A DNA stretch of 64,000 nucleotides from Mastigias papua (GCA_964019165.1 OZ025282.1:14082229-14146228); one strand, 5' to 3'. Numbered from the stretch's first letter, positions 22,962 through 35,134 are shown. A program made the numbers and translations. The notes: a model not told the origin generated them from the sequence alone.

Positions 22962-23195
22962 GTTATTTTCTCGCACTTTCACTTTTCATTTCTTCCAAAC
23001 CCTGTTGCTTCTACTTAGTTGTCATTGTGGTGAATTTAGCTGAGGGTGGAGTTTGCATGTTTACTCATCTGCCAGTGTTACCTTCAGTTGGGCATTTAGA
23101 CTAGAGAAACCCCTCGTGGAGTCGTAGGGGCAACACTTTGGTGACCGCGAGACGTGACTGAAGGTAATAATGTCAAAGATTGGAGGGCGCATCGT

Positions 23196-23648
23196 TGTTG
23201 TATAGGAACGTGTGTTGTGCTTCCTATAAGCTGTAGATGTTCATTCAATGACATCCTTCGTTGATCCGTTGTTGACGAGTGTTAGATTTAACGTGCTGAG
23301 AATTCGGAGGCAGAGAGAGGAGACGATGTTGTTGACGGTACTCTGACTCTACTCTGACTGAACTATACTTTACAAATAACAGTGATATATACATAAACAG
23401 AGAACAACCCAAAATAAACACGAATTACGTAGAGGAAGGGTTAGCTGGTTGTTAGAGGATTGTTGAATAGGCTCATGGTGTGATGATAGCTTAGAGAACA
23501 ACAGGAGAGGAATGACCAGGTGTGTGCTGATAGGAGTGGCGTACGGTGATGTCCCAGGCGTTTGATGTTGTGAATGCGAATGAATGAAAGGAAGACAATC
23601 GGCATTGAGTGAGAATGGCCTAAGTGTGCGATGTATACGTTCACTACA
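23196..23648 (+). repeat. 5' LTR of gypsy A
   Basis: A 453-bp unit starting TGTTGTATAGG and ending CACTACA, so it has TG...CA ends. A second, inverted copy lies at 19326-19776. A candidate primer-binding site (TGGTACCGC) begins at 23650, and the gag frame begins at 23660. No matching 3' LTR was found near 34830-35000. Confidence 0.7.
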
Positions 23649-23659
23649 GTGGTACCGCT

Positions 23660-24240
23660 ATGGTAAGTAAAAGAGTCGTAGACAGTTCAGAAGTGATTGA
23701 CGACTTATTGTTGGACATACAAGGAATACTAGCTGGAGCAAGTCGTGAGAAATTGTTGGAATTAAGTAGTTATTTGAAGATTGAAAATGATAAAATCGGT
23801 CGCAAATCTCGTTTATCTAAGGTAAGTTTGCTGCTAGCGGAAGTGGAGATGATAATAGATATGGAAAAAAGCAACAGTGATGGAATTTCATGGCTAACGT
23901 CATTCAAACAGACATTGAATGGACCGACAGGTAATAAGGAGAAGGAGACGGGGATGCTGATAGTATTGATGGATCAGTACTGGATCCTCGTGGAAAGAAA
24001 AGTACAAAATCGGAAGCAAGATATGTACCTCGTGAGCAAGCTCAATGGGAAAAAGGAGTAGAAAAGGAGTCACTAACAGAAGGAAATGGAAGAGAGTTAC
24101 CACTTTCTTATAGCTCACAGCCTAAGATGACGGTAGGACCAGAATATGAACAGTCAAGAACAATTTTCCAGCGTGATCTGCGAATTTTGTTTAATATTGG
24201 TAACCAAGGGGAAAAGGAACCAATATTTCATTCACTTTTA
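23660..24240 (+). pseudogene. Gypsy A gag, N-terminal part
   Basis: The frame from ATG at 23660 starts MVSKRVVDSSEVIDDLLLDI, then GASREKLLELSSYLK, a helical gag N-terminus. Near 23935 it shifts frame and continues as GDADSIDGSVLDP and VPREQAQWEKGVEKESL, then FQRDLRILFNIGNQGEKEP. A LINE fragment (about 24250-24660) interrupts gag after LLNIY. Gag would form the cytoplasmic particle of the element. Confidence 0.65.
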
Positions 24241-24249
24241 AATATTTAT

Positions 24250-24660
24250 ACATGGTGGCCCCTCAGATCTAAGGTCTGTTTTACAGGGGGCCATGTTAAA
24301 AACTAATTAAAATGATACTTACAAAGAAATATATAATATACAACTAAATGAATTTTAATCTAATCTATAGTAATACGCGTATAGATAATATAATCTATAG
24401 TAATATAAAAATATAAAATGCAAAAATATATGAGAAATAAATAGTAAAACTAAAGTATTCTTAATTTTGTTCCACAAGCATGGCTTTAAGTTTTCTCTGC
24501 AATGACCCGAAAGTCCTAGAAGATTTTATTTCACAAGGTAGGGAGTTCCAGATTGATGATCCTCTGTAAGCAAAACAGTTTTGACCTTGACTAGATTTAA
24601 GTCTAGGAGGCCTTAAGCTCAAATTAGAGCTACGTAAAGTTCTACTTGTTATATCGTGTG
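24250..24660 (-). mobile_element. 5'-truncated CR1-like LINE inserted in gypsy A gag
   Basis: The minus strand encodes a LINE RT C-terminus: SSNLSLRPPRLKSSQGQ, then NCFAYRGSSIWNSLPCEIK and LQRKLKAMLVEQN with a stop at about 24475. Its 3' UTR ends in a hairpin whose arms are GGCCCCTC (from 24256) and AGGGGGCC (to about 24292), followed on the minus strand by ATAAAT-like sequence. The gag protein resumes on the right (KGYSEKEVIDSVIRAIIPG), so the fragment inserted into a pre-existing gag. The target duplication is unclear. Confidence 0.65.
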
Positions 24661-24679
24661 TTAGTTTAAGTCGCTAAAT

Positions 24680-25208
24680 ACAGAGCGCTTTGGACAAGGG
24701 TTATTCAGAGAAAGAGGTTATTGACTCTGTTATAAGAGCAATAATACCAGGTTTGTCATTAAGGGAATACTTAGAAGCTATGAGGGAGACAGGACTGCAA
24801 AGTGTATTGAAAATCATTATATCCCACTATCAAGAGAAAAGTGCACAGGCGCTTTAAGCTAGTTTGGCAAATTTAGCACAAGGTCGAGAAGAGGGACCCC
24901 GAGAGTCTCTTTTAAGAGCACTGAATTTGAGAGAAAAAGTCATTTTTGCGTCCAAACAGGAGTCCGCCAAATTAAGATAGGAGCCAGAGCAGTGTCATTG
25001 TTTGTTTCTGCACACAGTTGAAACAGGTTTGTTTAATAACAATCTCCGATCTCGATTACGCCAACTTTTGAATTCAAATGATGTTAGAGATGAGGATTTA
25101 CTACATGAGCTCAAGATTGCCTTAACAGAGGAGAATGAAAGGAATAGCAAATTAGGACTTAAGACAAGTCTGAATCTGGGGTAGCCCGGGATTATAGAGG
25201 AGGTAAAG
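24680..25208 (+). pseudogene. Gypsy A gag, central part
   Basis: Continues gag after the LINE insertion: KGYSEKEVIDSVIRAIIPGL, LREYLEAMRETGL, an ISHYQEKSAQAL segment, then FLHTVETGLFNNNLRSRLRQ and EDLLHELKIALTEENERNSK (about 25000-25160). This is the capsid-like region seen in widespread metazoan gypsy gags. Stops at about 24855 and 24978 and frame changes make it non-functional. Confidence 0.65.
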
Positions 25209-26150
25209 ATGTTAACACCTGAAGAGAGTACCCAAAAGAATGATGCAGTTCATGACTTGCTTAAAGAGATGAAGAATTTGAGGGCAGAAGTCAGTTACTT
25301 GCAAGAAGAGGTTAGAAAAAATCCAGACCAACAAACAGGGAGATCAGATCGAAACAAAGGGATAGACAAAGTAAAAAACATATCTGGGGATGTCAATCCT
25401 GTAGACATGAAGGAAAGGGTGAAACTTGTAGCCATTGCTGGAAATGTTGACAAGGGGGGACATAGAGCGTGTCAGTGTAGAAGCAGGCATCAGGGAAACT
25501 ACCCTCGGCTGCTGAGGCGGGACAACCATTAGCCGATGTTATTAACGACAAGTCCCAAAATTGCAAAAATTGTGGAATAAATAATGGGTATTTACGACTT
25601 TGTGGTGGCTGTTATGCTGTAACTTATTGCACAATGAATTGCCAAATTCATCATGGGGAGGACCATAGATTAATTTGTAGAGCTACAAGGGACCATTCAG
25701 ACCAGAATTCAAAGCAAAGCAAAGGAGACCGTAAAGACCCAAATGACTATCTGACACCCAAAGAACTAAAGATAGTCTCGAAATTGGTTGCAAGAAAGTT
25801 TCATGTACTATACAAGGTGAATGGAATAGAAAAAGAATTATTACTGGATACAGGAGCGCAAGTGTCCATAGTGAGTGATAGCCAGTTCAAAGGAAATTGT
25901 CTAGAAAGTCAAGTTAGGGATGTGACAGAAATTATGGGTGAGTGGCTACAGTTAAGAACTGCAAATGGCACTACATCCCCATACAAAGGATGGACAAGTG
26001 TTATATGTACAATGGGGAAAGGTTCTGCAGAGTAGTGTATTGAGGTACCAATGCTTGTTACCGATGCAGAGCTGGAGCGACCCACTATCGGATATAATGT
26101 GGTGGAAGAGCTTTTAGCAATTCTTGATTGTATTGTTTTCAATTTTCAAA
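25209..26150 (+). pseudogene. Gypsy A nucleocapsid knuckle, MYND finger and aspartic protease
   Basis: A coiled-coil segment (LLKEMKNLRAEVSYLQEEV) leads to a knuckle CWKC....H....C (about 25436-25487, with one frameshift inside it). One frame over, bases 25562-25675 encode C-x2-C-x9-C-x2-C-x5-C-x3-C-x7-H-x3-C, which is exactly the MYND zinc-finger spacing (CKNC, CGGC, TYC, NCQ, H, C). The same frame continues into the protease: LLLDTGAQVSIVSD with an intact DTGA (about 25846-25870) and, after a stop at 26033, PTIGYNVVEELL. Gypsy B sits immediately downstream. A MYND finger between nucleocapsid and protease is not a standard gypsy feature; it may mediate protein interaction. Confidence 0.7.
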
Positions 26151-26152
26151 AC

Positions 26153-26584
26153 TGATACTTAAAGTTCTTGTTATAATTAAAAGAACGATCTCACCACTGT
26201 ACGTCTCTTTACTTTATACAAATGCACGTTGCAGGCCGGTAGACAGTAAATCACATTTGTGTACGTAATCTTCACCACGATAGAAATCAACTGACTATTT
26301 ACAAAGTATGATTTGGTATATCTATTTGCTCCCCGGAATTACGTATAAAGATGAAGTAAATAAAATCTCTGTTGGCAAGGAAGGGCTAATTAAAGTTTGG
26401 CAATGTGTTGAAGAAAAACTACTTTGTGAAATTGGACCTGAACAAAGAGCTAGTGTTATGATGCAATGGAATGTTAGTGTGATGTTAGTCGAGAGGAATT
26501 GATGGCAATGAACTGTAGAATAACACGCAATGAATGAATGAGTGGAGTGGAGCATAAGGTAACTAAAAAATGGAATTGCTACAA
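26153..26584 (-). repeat. 3' LTR of gypsy B
   Basis: In minus-strand sense it begins TGTAGCAATTCC just after a purine tract (complement of GCTCCCCCCCT at 26587-26597) and ends GTATCA, giving TG...CA ends and 432 bp. The first 19 bases (TGTAGCAATTCCATTTTTT) recur at the other end of the element (complement of about 30807-30825), where the rest of the 5' LTR appears to be deleted. The target duplication is not clear. Confidence 0.6.
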
Positions 26585-29155
26585 GGCTCCCCCCCTAGAA
26601 TGCACGTGAAATGTGACATTCGAAATGCAGGAAACAAACAAGTTAAAAGGAGAAAAGGAATAAAAGAGAAAATGTTCAAGTTCAATTAAACAAATAGCAA
26701 TTAGTTTCATAGCGATCAGAAAACTGAACTCGTCGTCCCAAGCGAGTAGTAAGGGGTGGTTGTGCTTTCTGAAGAGGAGTAGGCAACGCGTTTGTAGGGG
26801 TGATGGATGGCGTTGGTGTGATATGCAGTTCAAGGCAGGCAGGCTTCAAGCGATCGAGTGAAATAGTACTCCATTTCCATTGATTTCTAGTGTGTAATGT
26901 TTATCGTGGCGGCATAGAACTTTGTATGGGCCATCGTACGGGGGTTGCAGTGGCTTTCGGAGGGCATCATGGCGAACGAAAACGTGAGTACAGGTAGGCA
27001 GATGGGATGGTACATGTGATGATGGAGATTGTAGACGAGGAGAAGCTGGACAAAGTTGCTGCATATAAGATGACAGACGATCTGCGTAAATGGTTGGGTC
27101 AAGTTGCTTGTCAGTACAAGATGGAGCGAAGAATTGTCCAGGGAGGCGCAGAGTAGTTCCATAAACTAGTTGAGCGGGAGTACATTGTAAGTCCTGTTTG
27201 AGGGTACATCGGATGTTAAGGAGGATTAGTGGAAGAAGCTCAGTCCATTTGGAGGAATCAGATGATGCTTTGAATGATGCTTTGAGGTGGCGATGAAAAC
27301 GTTCCACCATTCTGTTAGCACAAGGGTGATACGCAGTGGTGCGTATGCGCTTGATTCCAAGGAGGTGGGTAAGAGTGGTAAAGAGAGAGGCTTCAAGTTG
27401 TGCACTGCGAGCAGTGGTGATTGTAGATGGAACACCATACACAGAGATACAGCGCGCTACGAATACACGAGCGACAGTTTCCACCATTATGTCAGGAAAA
27501 GGAATGGCTTTGGGCCATCGGGTATAGCGATCAATACATGTGAGGAGATAATGGCAACCTTGGGATGGTGGAAGAGGACCAACGATATCGAGATGAATAT
27601 GATCAAAGCATGCATCGGGCGTAGTGAAAGTTCCCAGGGGGGTGACAGTGTGGCGGTGTACTTTGGCATGTTGGCAAGGGAGGCATGATTGGGTCCATTG
27701 GCGGATATCTCGATGTATGCCCGGCCAGGCGAAGCGTTCTGTGATCAAACATTGAGTGGAACGAATTCCAGGGTGAGAACGGTTGTGAAACTGGTCAAAA
27801 ACACGACGGCGAAAAGGTGCAGGAATGTATGGGCGTGGTGAGGCAGTAGTCGTATCGCAGAGTATGGTTCTAGTGGAAAATGGCAAAGGCAGAGCTTGGA
27901 GATGCAAGGATGTGGACTTGAGTTGAGATAGATCTGAGTCATTCTGTTGGGCCTGTGCGATGAGGGTATAATCGAGAGGAGGCAGAGGATCGAGAGGAGC
28001 ATCTAGTGCATTGATATCCATGCGAGAAAGAGCATCAGCAACAGGGTTGTTTGTTCCTTGAACATGTCGAATGTCAGAAGAAAACTGGGAGATGAAATCA
28101 AGGTGGCGTGTTTCCCGTGGAGAATAACGTGATGACGAAGAAGAAAGAGCATGTGTCAGCGGCTTGTGATCGGTGATAACATAAAATTCACGTCCTTCCA
28201 AGACATGGCGAAAATGGCGGATGGAGAGGTAAATAGAGAGTAGCTCACGACTGAAAGTACTATATTTGGTTTCAGCAGGCTGCAAACGCTTGGAGAAAAG
28301 GGAAATAGGATGCCAGGTGTGATTGATGCGGTGTTGAAGAACTCCACCCACTGTGACATTAGAAGCATCGACCATAAGGCGGTATGGTGCAGACGAATCA
28401 GGATGAGTGAGGAGAGTGTCTTTGGCAAGAGCGGTATTCACATCTTGAAAGGCAGATAGTGCACCCTCGGAGAGGTGAAATGAATCGGTACTGGTTCGCT
28501 TTGGTGACAGGAGATCAGTAAGTGGTTGGACAAGTGAGGCACAGTTTGGAATGAAACGACGATAGAAGTTAACCAAACCAAGGAATTCACGGAGCTTGCG
28601 TAAGGAGGATGGAGCAGGAAAGTCTTGAATGGCTTGCACTTTATGTAGAAGAGGAGAGATACCATGAACTGAAATCTGGTGGCCTAAAAGCTCAAGAGAC
28701 GCAGCACCAGAAATGCACTTTGAAGGATTGATGACAATACCATGTTCCGAAAGACGATTGAAAAGGATATTCAGGTGTGCCAGGTGCTCAGCTTCTGAAG
28801 AACTGGCAATCAGGACATCGCCGATGTACGCATACACAAAATCAAGGCCACGGAGAACTTCATCAATGAAACATTGAAAAGATTGAGCAGCATTACGAAG
28901 AACAAAAGGCATGCACAGAAACTCAAACAAGCTGAAAGGTGTGCAAATGGCGGTCTTAGGAACATCATCTGGGTGGACAGGAATCTGATGATATGCACGG
29001 ACAAGATCAATCTTGGAGAAAATGGATTTGCCATGGAGTGAAGAGGACAAGTCATGAATGAGTGGTATAGGGTAACGGTCTGGCAGAGTGACTTTGTTCA
29101 AAGCACGATAATTGCCGCAAGCACACAAATCATCAGGAGTAGGTTTGGGGACCAT
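26585..29155 (-). pseudogene. Gypsy B pol: RT, RNase H, integrase (long open frame, active sites lost)
   Basis: The 769-codon frame (29155-26846) begins inside the RT at MVPKPTPDD. It contains [20 protein letters not shown], then [12 protein letters not shown], where the YxDD box is changed to YIGD; RNase H with [15 protein letters not shown] and [18 protein letters not shown] integrase (HNRSHPGI...CLPCQHAK); and the integrase core [10 protein letters not shown], then [13 protein letters not shown], where the second catalytic Asp of the usual TTDRGAQF is Ala. The last part reads [13 protein letters not shown] tail with CLELHITPTPS and VQFSDRYETN extends past the stop at 26846. The frame is intact over 2.3 kb, but the changes in RT and integrase imply a dead copy. 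One stop precedes the frame (at HML*LGII, about 29205). Confidence 0.85.
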
Positions 29156-30825
29156 ATGAAGTGGAGAAGACCAAGAACTGTCAGAAGCACGAATGATGCC
29201 AAGCTAGAGCATGTGATAAAATTCAGATTTAGCAATCTTGAGACGATCAGGAGCAAGGCGGCGAGGACAGCAGAAGACAGAAGGTCCGGTAGTGCGAATG
29301 TGATGGGTGAGGGAATGTTTTACAGACGATTCAATGTAGCATGGACGGGAAATGTTCGGAAATTTGCACAATAAATCTGTGTAAGGAGTAGAGCAGGGAA
29401 ATGAAAAACAGGACGTGGTGAAACTGTAGTAGACTGAATACCATTATGACTGAGGCCGGTAGTAGTGTCGATGAGCTTGCGATGGCGAACATCAACTCAA
29501 AGTCCGAAATGGGCGAGAAAATCTGCCCCCAGAATAGGGAGGGGAAGGTCAGCAATTATGAATATCCATCTAAAACTACGGTGAAGTCCGATATCTAAGG
29601 TCATGGATTTTTCACCAAAAGTTGAGATGGCAGATTTGTTGACAGCCTGGAGAATCATGGAGGCAGGTTTACGTTTTTCAGCAGCAGAAGAGGGGAAGAA
29701 CACTGACATCAGCGCCGGTATCAACGAGGAAACAAGTACGAGTAGTACAGTCGGTGACGTAAAATAGGCAACTGGTGGTGGAAGAGCCAGCTGGACTGGT
29801 CGCCGCTGGTGGCTGGCGGTGAAGTTTTCCGACGGTTGTGGTGTTGCAGTGTGAAAGACTGGAGTATGTGTGTCAGAGAGAAAAGTGCAAGGTGGGTTGC
29901 ATTTGTGGGCGGCAGTGCCAAAATGCTCATGATACCAACAGTATAGAGACAGACGAGTGCGACTATTTCCACGAAAACGAGGCTGATCACGTGAATCAAG
30001 TTGAGTAGAGAGGGCCTGAAGTTGAGCAGTTAACTGATTAATCTGGCCTTGCAAAGCAGCGATTTGTTGATTATGTTCGTGCATGGTTGGTGGGGGGGGG
30101 GGGGGGGGTACGTGGAGGAAGAGCAGCAACAGACAGATGAGGCGAGGCAACTTCAAGGATTTTGTCAGCGAGCAATGAAAGTTCTTCAAGGGAGACAGTC
30201 TGAGGTGTCGAAGCAAGAATAAGCTGAATGTTCTGAGGTAAACGTTGCAAAAATAATTGCCTTAAAATACCATACTCGAGGACATTGTCACCAAGGAGCT
30301 GACGCATTTTGCGAAGGAGTTGAGAGGGCTGGTGGTCTACGAGTTCTTCGGCAATGAGCAATTGATGTAGGCGTTTTTGTTCAGAAGTGGAAGTACGGCG
30401 GAAGAGTGTAGCTTTCAAAACATCTTTGGGAGTTTCAGTTTGAGGAGAAATCAAAAGGTCTCGAATTTCTTGGGAAATTTCGGGTTATAACGAAGCAATG
30501 ACATACGAAAATTGCGTGGATGGAGAGGTAAAATCACGAGTGAGAAACTGTGCTTTAACTTGGGCAAACTAGACAACAGGATAGGTAGGCTAGAAAGTTG
30601 ATAATTTCAGAAAGATGGCATGGACAGCTTGAGGTTGTGGGAGGACGACAGGAGCAGCAGAGGATGAAATAGCGATGGTCGGTGGATCAAATATGATGAT
30701 GTGGAAATGGCAATTAAAACGGTTGTGTAAACTGGCAAGTACGAATACAAACAGTAATAGACAATCAAAACAATCAGCGAATAAACAATGAAACTTGCGT
30801 AGTAACAAAAAATGGAATTGCTACA
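29156..30825 (-). pseudogene. Gypsy B gag and protease region
   Basis: The 5' part (about 30800-30100) encodes gag: PTIAISSSAAPVVLPQPQAV, then KAQFLTRDFTSPS, KRLHQLLIAEELVDHQPSQ, and LLRKMRQLLGDNVLEYGIL, a gag type common in metazoan gypsy elements. A Pro run corresponds to the G run at 30091-30108. Next come a coiled coil (QQIAALQGQINQLTAQLQ), a knuckle-like CWYHEHFGTAAHKC, and a protease split by a frameshift (ends with ILGADFLAHFGL at about 29500). Several stops occur (for example near 30594 and 30483). It abuts 19 bp of remaining LTR at 30807-30825. Confidence 0.7.
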
Positions 30826-31430
30826 AGCTTATAAATAGGGACAATAAGTCAGTAGAGGAACTGGTTTTATCAATAGGAGATTATTTTAAAGCAGTGGATA
30901 AAGATAATTTGTGTGCTCTCGTTGATTTTGTTGACACGGAAAAAGAACATTTGATGGGCTATGTCAAATGTGGACAAAAGACTATTACTATTAACTCTAT
31001 GCAAACTGTCAGTATTCCATGTAGGGTCAATGCGGGATATATAGAACAGCCAACGCCGGTTAGTTTTGAAGCAGATGCAGATGGAAGTTTTTCGTCAGAG
31101 GTTCAGTTTCACGACACATTGGTAACAATGAAAAGAGGGAATGTGACAAGGATAAATGTTTTGTGTACAAACACTGGGTCATATGATTACTTACTTAGAG
31201 GAAGGATAGTCCTAGGGTGCTTGAAACAGATAAGATTAGCCACACCACTTGAAGTAAAACTAGTAGAACCAAAAGAGGACAGGGCAACATCAAAGAAGAA
31301 AAGAGAAGACACTTTGAAATTTGAGCTGAATGAAGAAGGGGTACCATCAGTAGATATTATTATCACAGGAGCAAAGAAATCTAGTGAAAGATATGCTCTG
31401 CAAAATTATGGATGTATTCTGCAGCAATAA
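30826..31430 (+). pseudogene. Gypsy A pre-RT spacer of pol (resumes after gypsy B)
   Basis: An open frame from the gypsy B edge encodes INRDNKSVEELVLSIGDYF, KTITINSMQTVSIPCRVNAG and HDTLVTMKRGNVTRINVLC, then RIVLGCLKQIRLATPLEVK. This beta-rich spacer between protease and RT is typical of gypsy elements of this group. It ends at a stop at 31430. The preceding protease end lies at 26150, so the two were contiguous before gypsy B inserted. Confidence 0.7.
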
Positions 31431-32830
31431 CGATGAAGTAGGTCGTGTTAAATATTTGCATTTAAAACTAAATTTGCATGATAAGACTCCTGTTTAAAAG
31501 AATTATGATGGTGTACCTAAACCACTCTATCCAGAGCTGAAAGCATATATTGAGGATTTGATCAATAAAGGATTCGTAACTAGGTCAAGATCACCATACA
31601 GTAGTGCCTGTGTTGTTGTTAGGGAAGAAATATGGCTCTGTGTGACTGTGTATAGATTACAGAGAACTGAACTCGAAAACTATCACGGACAGACACCTTA
31701 TACCACGAATTAAAGATACATTGGATGGGCTAGCAGGAAATAAGTGGCTCAGCACACTTGACCAAGGGAAAGCCCGTCATCAAGGACTTGTAGATTCATC
31801 AAGCCGCCCTTATACGGCATTTGCGACTCCTTGGGGCGAATACCAATGGGACTAAAAAATTCACTAACAGAGTTTCAAAGGTTTATGGAGGAATGCTTAG
31901 TAGACTATCGAGACAGCTTTTGCTCCCCACATTTGGACGATATATTTGTCTACTCAAAATGATTTGAGGAACATGTTTTACATTTGGAAAAAGTTGTATC
32001 TCGGCTTAGAGAAAAAGGAGTTAAACTAAGACCAGAGAAGTGTCATTTGTTTCAGAAAGAAGTGAAATATCTGGGCAGAGTGATATCCGAAGAAGGGCAT
32101 AATATAGATTTGGAAGGAATAAAACCCATATCAAAGCTGAAAGCATGGGAGCCAAGGACAGTTGGAGACTTCCGACATGTTATGGGTCTCTTGGGATATT
32201 ATAGGATTTACATCCCAGATTTTTCAAGAATTGCTAAGCCTTTGTATGACCTTCTCGAAGTGGAGAAAGAGGAGATTAGTCAACATAAATGTGGAGAAGG
32301 ACAAGGCGTAAGAGACACATGCAATCGAAATCAAAAGAACTCTATGCAAGGCATCAATTGGACAGAAGTACATCAGATTGCATTTCAAAGGCTTAATGAA
32401 TGTCTTATCAAACAACCAATTATGGCCTATCCTGACTTTTCGACACCGTTTGTGTTACACACTGACGCCTCTCAAGAAGGACTGGGAGCAGTATTATATC
32501 AACATAGCGGACAAGTTAAGGTAATTGGTTATGCCTCTAGGACACTCAGTCCTACCGAGCAACGTTATCATATGCATGCTGGAAAGTTAGAGTTTCTTTG
32601 GTTAAAAAACGGAACATTTTAGGGACTATCTGTATTACGCGCCATTCTTCACAGTATGTACAGATAACAACCCTTTAAATTATGTGAGGACAAGTGCAAA
32701 ATTGAATGCAACTGGATACCGTTGGATTACAGATCTTGCCAATTTTCATTTTGAGATCAAATATCGGAAGGTCGTGATGAACAAGAGTGCTGATTTTCTC
32801 TCTAGAATGCAGAGAAATATTGATTCAGTA
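31431..32830 (+). pseudogene. Gypsy A reverse transcriptase and RNase H
   Basis: Frames change several times. Conserved blocks in order: YPELKAYIEDLINKGFVTRS, SPYSSACVVV, YRELNSKTITDRHLIPRIKD, WLSTLDQGKARHQG, FQRFMEECLVDY, HLDDIFVYSK (YxDD box with Tyr to His, about 31936-31960), then the open frame 31984-32622 with VKYLGRVISEEGH, GLLGYYRIYIPDFSRIAKPL and the RNase H VLHTDASQEGLGAVLYQ, and FTVCTDNNPLNYVRTSAKL. Stops at about 31961 and 32622 and shifts at several places make it non-functional. Confidence 0.75.
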
Positions 32831-34829
32831 ATTAAAGATTGTAACGGTCATTTCTCACCGCTTGAGATAATATCAGCAATGTCTTCAATTTTTGCGCAGA
32901 CAAGGGGCTCAAATAACTGGATATCATCAACAACAGCTGACGCTACAGTGGAGAATTTCATGAACCCTTCAGGAACGTTCCTTAGAGCTATGGACAGGAA
33001 TAACCTTCGGCAAGCACAAAAGTATGACCCTATTATTGGAAGAGCACTGGATTTCAAGCACTGAGATTCTAAGCCAAAACAACATGATTTAAGAGGGGAG
33101 CATCCAAAAGTTTGTTCGTTGTTATATGGGTGGCAAAGACTTTTCATTGGGGAGGACGGATTTTTATATAGTACATCAAATAAAACTAATCCGATTGTGT
33201 TACCATCTAGATATCATCGCCTAGTTTATCGCCAATTGCATGAAGATATGGGGCATTTAGGCTATGCACGGGTATTGGAACTGGCAAGTGAAAGATTCTT
33301 TTGGCCAAAGATGGAAAAGGATATTGAAAATTATATTTGTAATATTTGTTCTTGTGTGCAAGATCGTAGACCAGTGATTACTATGCGTGCACCAGCTCAA
33401 AGTTTTAAAGCCAGTGAGCCCTTTGAGTTAAATTCTTTGGACTTTCTTCATCTGGAAAGAAGTTCAGGCGGTTGTGAATACATCTTAGTACTGATCGACC
33501 ACTTCACGCATTTTGCACAAGCGTATCCTTGCTTCCATAAATCATCAAAGACGGCTGCAGAGAATCTTTGCAATGATTTTATCTTGCGGTTCGGTCTGCC
33601 AAAAGGATACATCATGACCAGGGGCGAGAATTCGAGAATTCGCTGTTTCATAATCTGTAGCAACTTATTGGCATTTCAAGATCATGGACCTCCCCCTACC
33701 ATCCAATGGGCAACGGACAGTGTAAGCATTTTAATGACGCATAATGACCGAGTCTCAAAAGTCGCACTGGAGTAAACATGTCAATAAGATGATATTCACT
33801 TACAATGCAACAAGAAACGATGACACAGGATTTTCGCCTTTTGAGTTACTGTTTGGGAGAAAATCACGTTTGCCAATAGACATAATATTTGGTGAAGCTG
33901 AGAATTTGGGGGCAAAATCTTACCAGGAATATATCAAGACACGGACAGCAGCAATGAGAGAAGCACATCACATCGCCGCTGAGAAGTCAGGCCAATGCGC
34001 TGAAAAAGGGAGAAAACAGTATAATGAACGTACGCGAGAGTCCACGTTAAAGCCAGGAGATCGTGTTCTCGAGAAGAATTTACTAGAAAACGAGGGCCTG
34101 GAAAGTTGCGTTCTTTTTGGGAGGGTCATATTTATGTCATTATTAGCAGGAATAGTTCCAAAAGTGCCGTGTATACACTATGTCGAGAAGATGGACAGGG
34201 TCAGATAAGGGTACTCCACCGTGATTTATTGCTGTGTTTACGTCCACCGTATTTACGCCTACCATCAGCACAAAATTTAAAAAAGATAAGCAGTGTATTC
34301 GCAATGCACCCCATGAAGTCCCATACGATGCAGATGAGCCAATCAATGAGATTATTCCCCATTTTGCTCCAAATCGACTCAATGCAGCTGCACCGTTATT
34401 TTTGCCAGAATCCAGGAACACCCTGCAGCCAGAAACCCTCGGGAATGAAATACAGTCAGTTACTACAAATCACGTGATACATCCTGATTATCAAGCAGAC
34501 GAAAATGACCCGCCAGATATACATTGAGAGCAATCGTTTCAATAACATGAGCCTGAGCGACAACCATCCCAGGCATTTTCTGACTCAGATGACGAACCCG
34601 TACCAAGGCAAGAGCGTCTTCAGCGACGACGACAGCCACCTGACAAGCTCACGTATTATCACTTTGGACGTCCTGTGGATCAGCGTTGAGCTCTCTATTG
34701 CATTCAGCAGCTACCACAGTTTGTAGCTGCAGCAGGAAATTTTCACCCACGATTTTCTTATTCATATCAGAGGCAACCATGGCTACCAACTGGCTATCAA
34801 ATGGCACACTATTCTAACGAATTTTAACT
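32831..34829 (+). pseudogene. Gypsy A integrase and C-terminal tail
   Basis: The zinc domain HEDMGHLGYARVLELA then CNICSCVQ is intact (about 33238-33360). The core starts LNSLDFLHL with LVLIDHFTHFAQAYP, but the position of the second Asp reads YIMTRGENSR (about 33610), so the usual DQG is lost. The third part KSHWSKHVNKMIFTYNATRN then DDTGFSPFELLFGRKSRLP lies in another frame (33744-34208), and the chromatin-binding tail continues one frame over (FWEGHIYVIISRN, LCREDGQGQIRVLHRD). A further tail (DKLTYYHFGRPVDQR) ends at about 34829. Multiple frameshifts are present. Confidence 0.75.
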
Positions 34830-35134
34830 ACATGTTTTGTTTCAAGCAGTAAACTTTTGTTGATGAATGTCGTCTTTCAACAAAATGATTTAATACAATT
34901 TACAAATAATGGGATCTGGGCTCATATTTCGATCGTTTAACATCGTTCATGGAACATCATTGATGAGAACTAGATGTATGGAAATACTGCGCAGCAAATC
35001 AAGGAAGGACCTGGTTTGTTATATTGGCTATATAATCACTGAATGCACAAGATTCAATGGGAGAACAATTCTTATTAGGGACACAAGAACCTCAAAGGAC
35101 CCTTGTCGTTTTCCTTTTTCTAGGGGGGAGAGGG
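34830..35134. other. Region after gypsy A without recognised 3' LTR
   Basis: No match to the 23196-23648 LTR was seen. It begins with a T/A-rich stretch containing TGTTGATGAATGTC, which could be an unrelated LTR start. Confidence 0.3.

Noticed and set aside
27287..29374. Plus-strand frames opposite gypsy B pol
   Set aside because: They are antisense shadows of the long minus-strand pol frame.
26148..30830. Target-site duplication for gypsy B
   Set aside because: AAAAC on the left and AGCTT on the right do not match; the ends are not certain enough to claim a duplication.
34830..34960. 3' LTR of gypsy A
   Set aside because: Compared with the 5' LTR by eye, only scattered short words (for example TTTACAAATAA) match.
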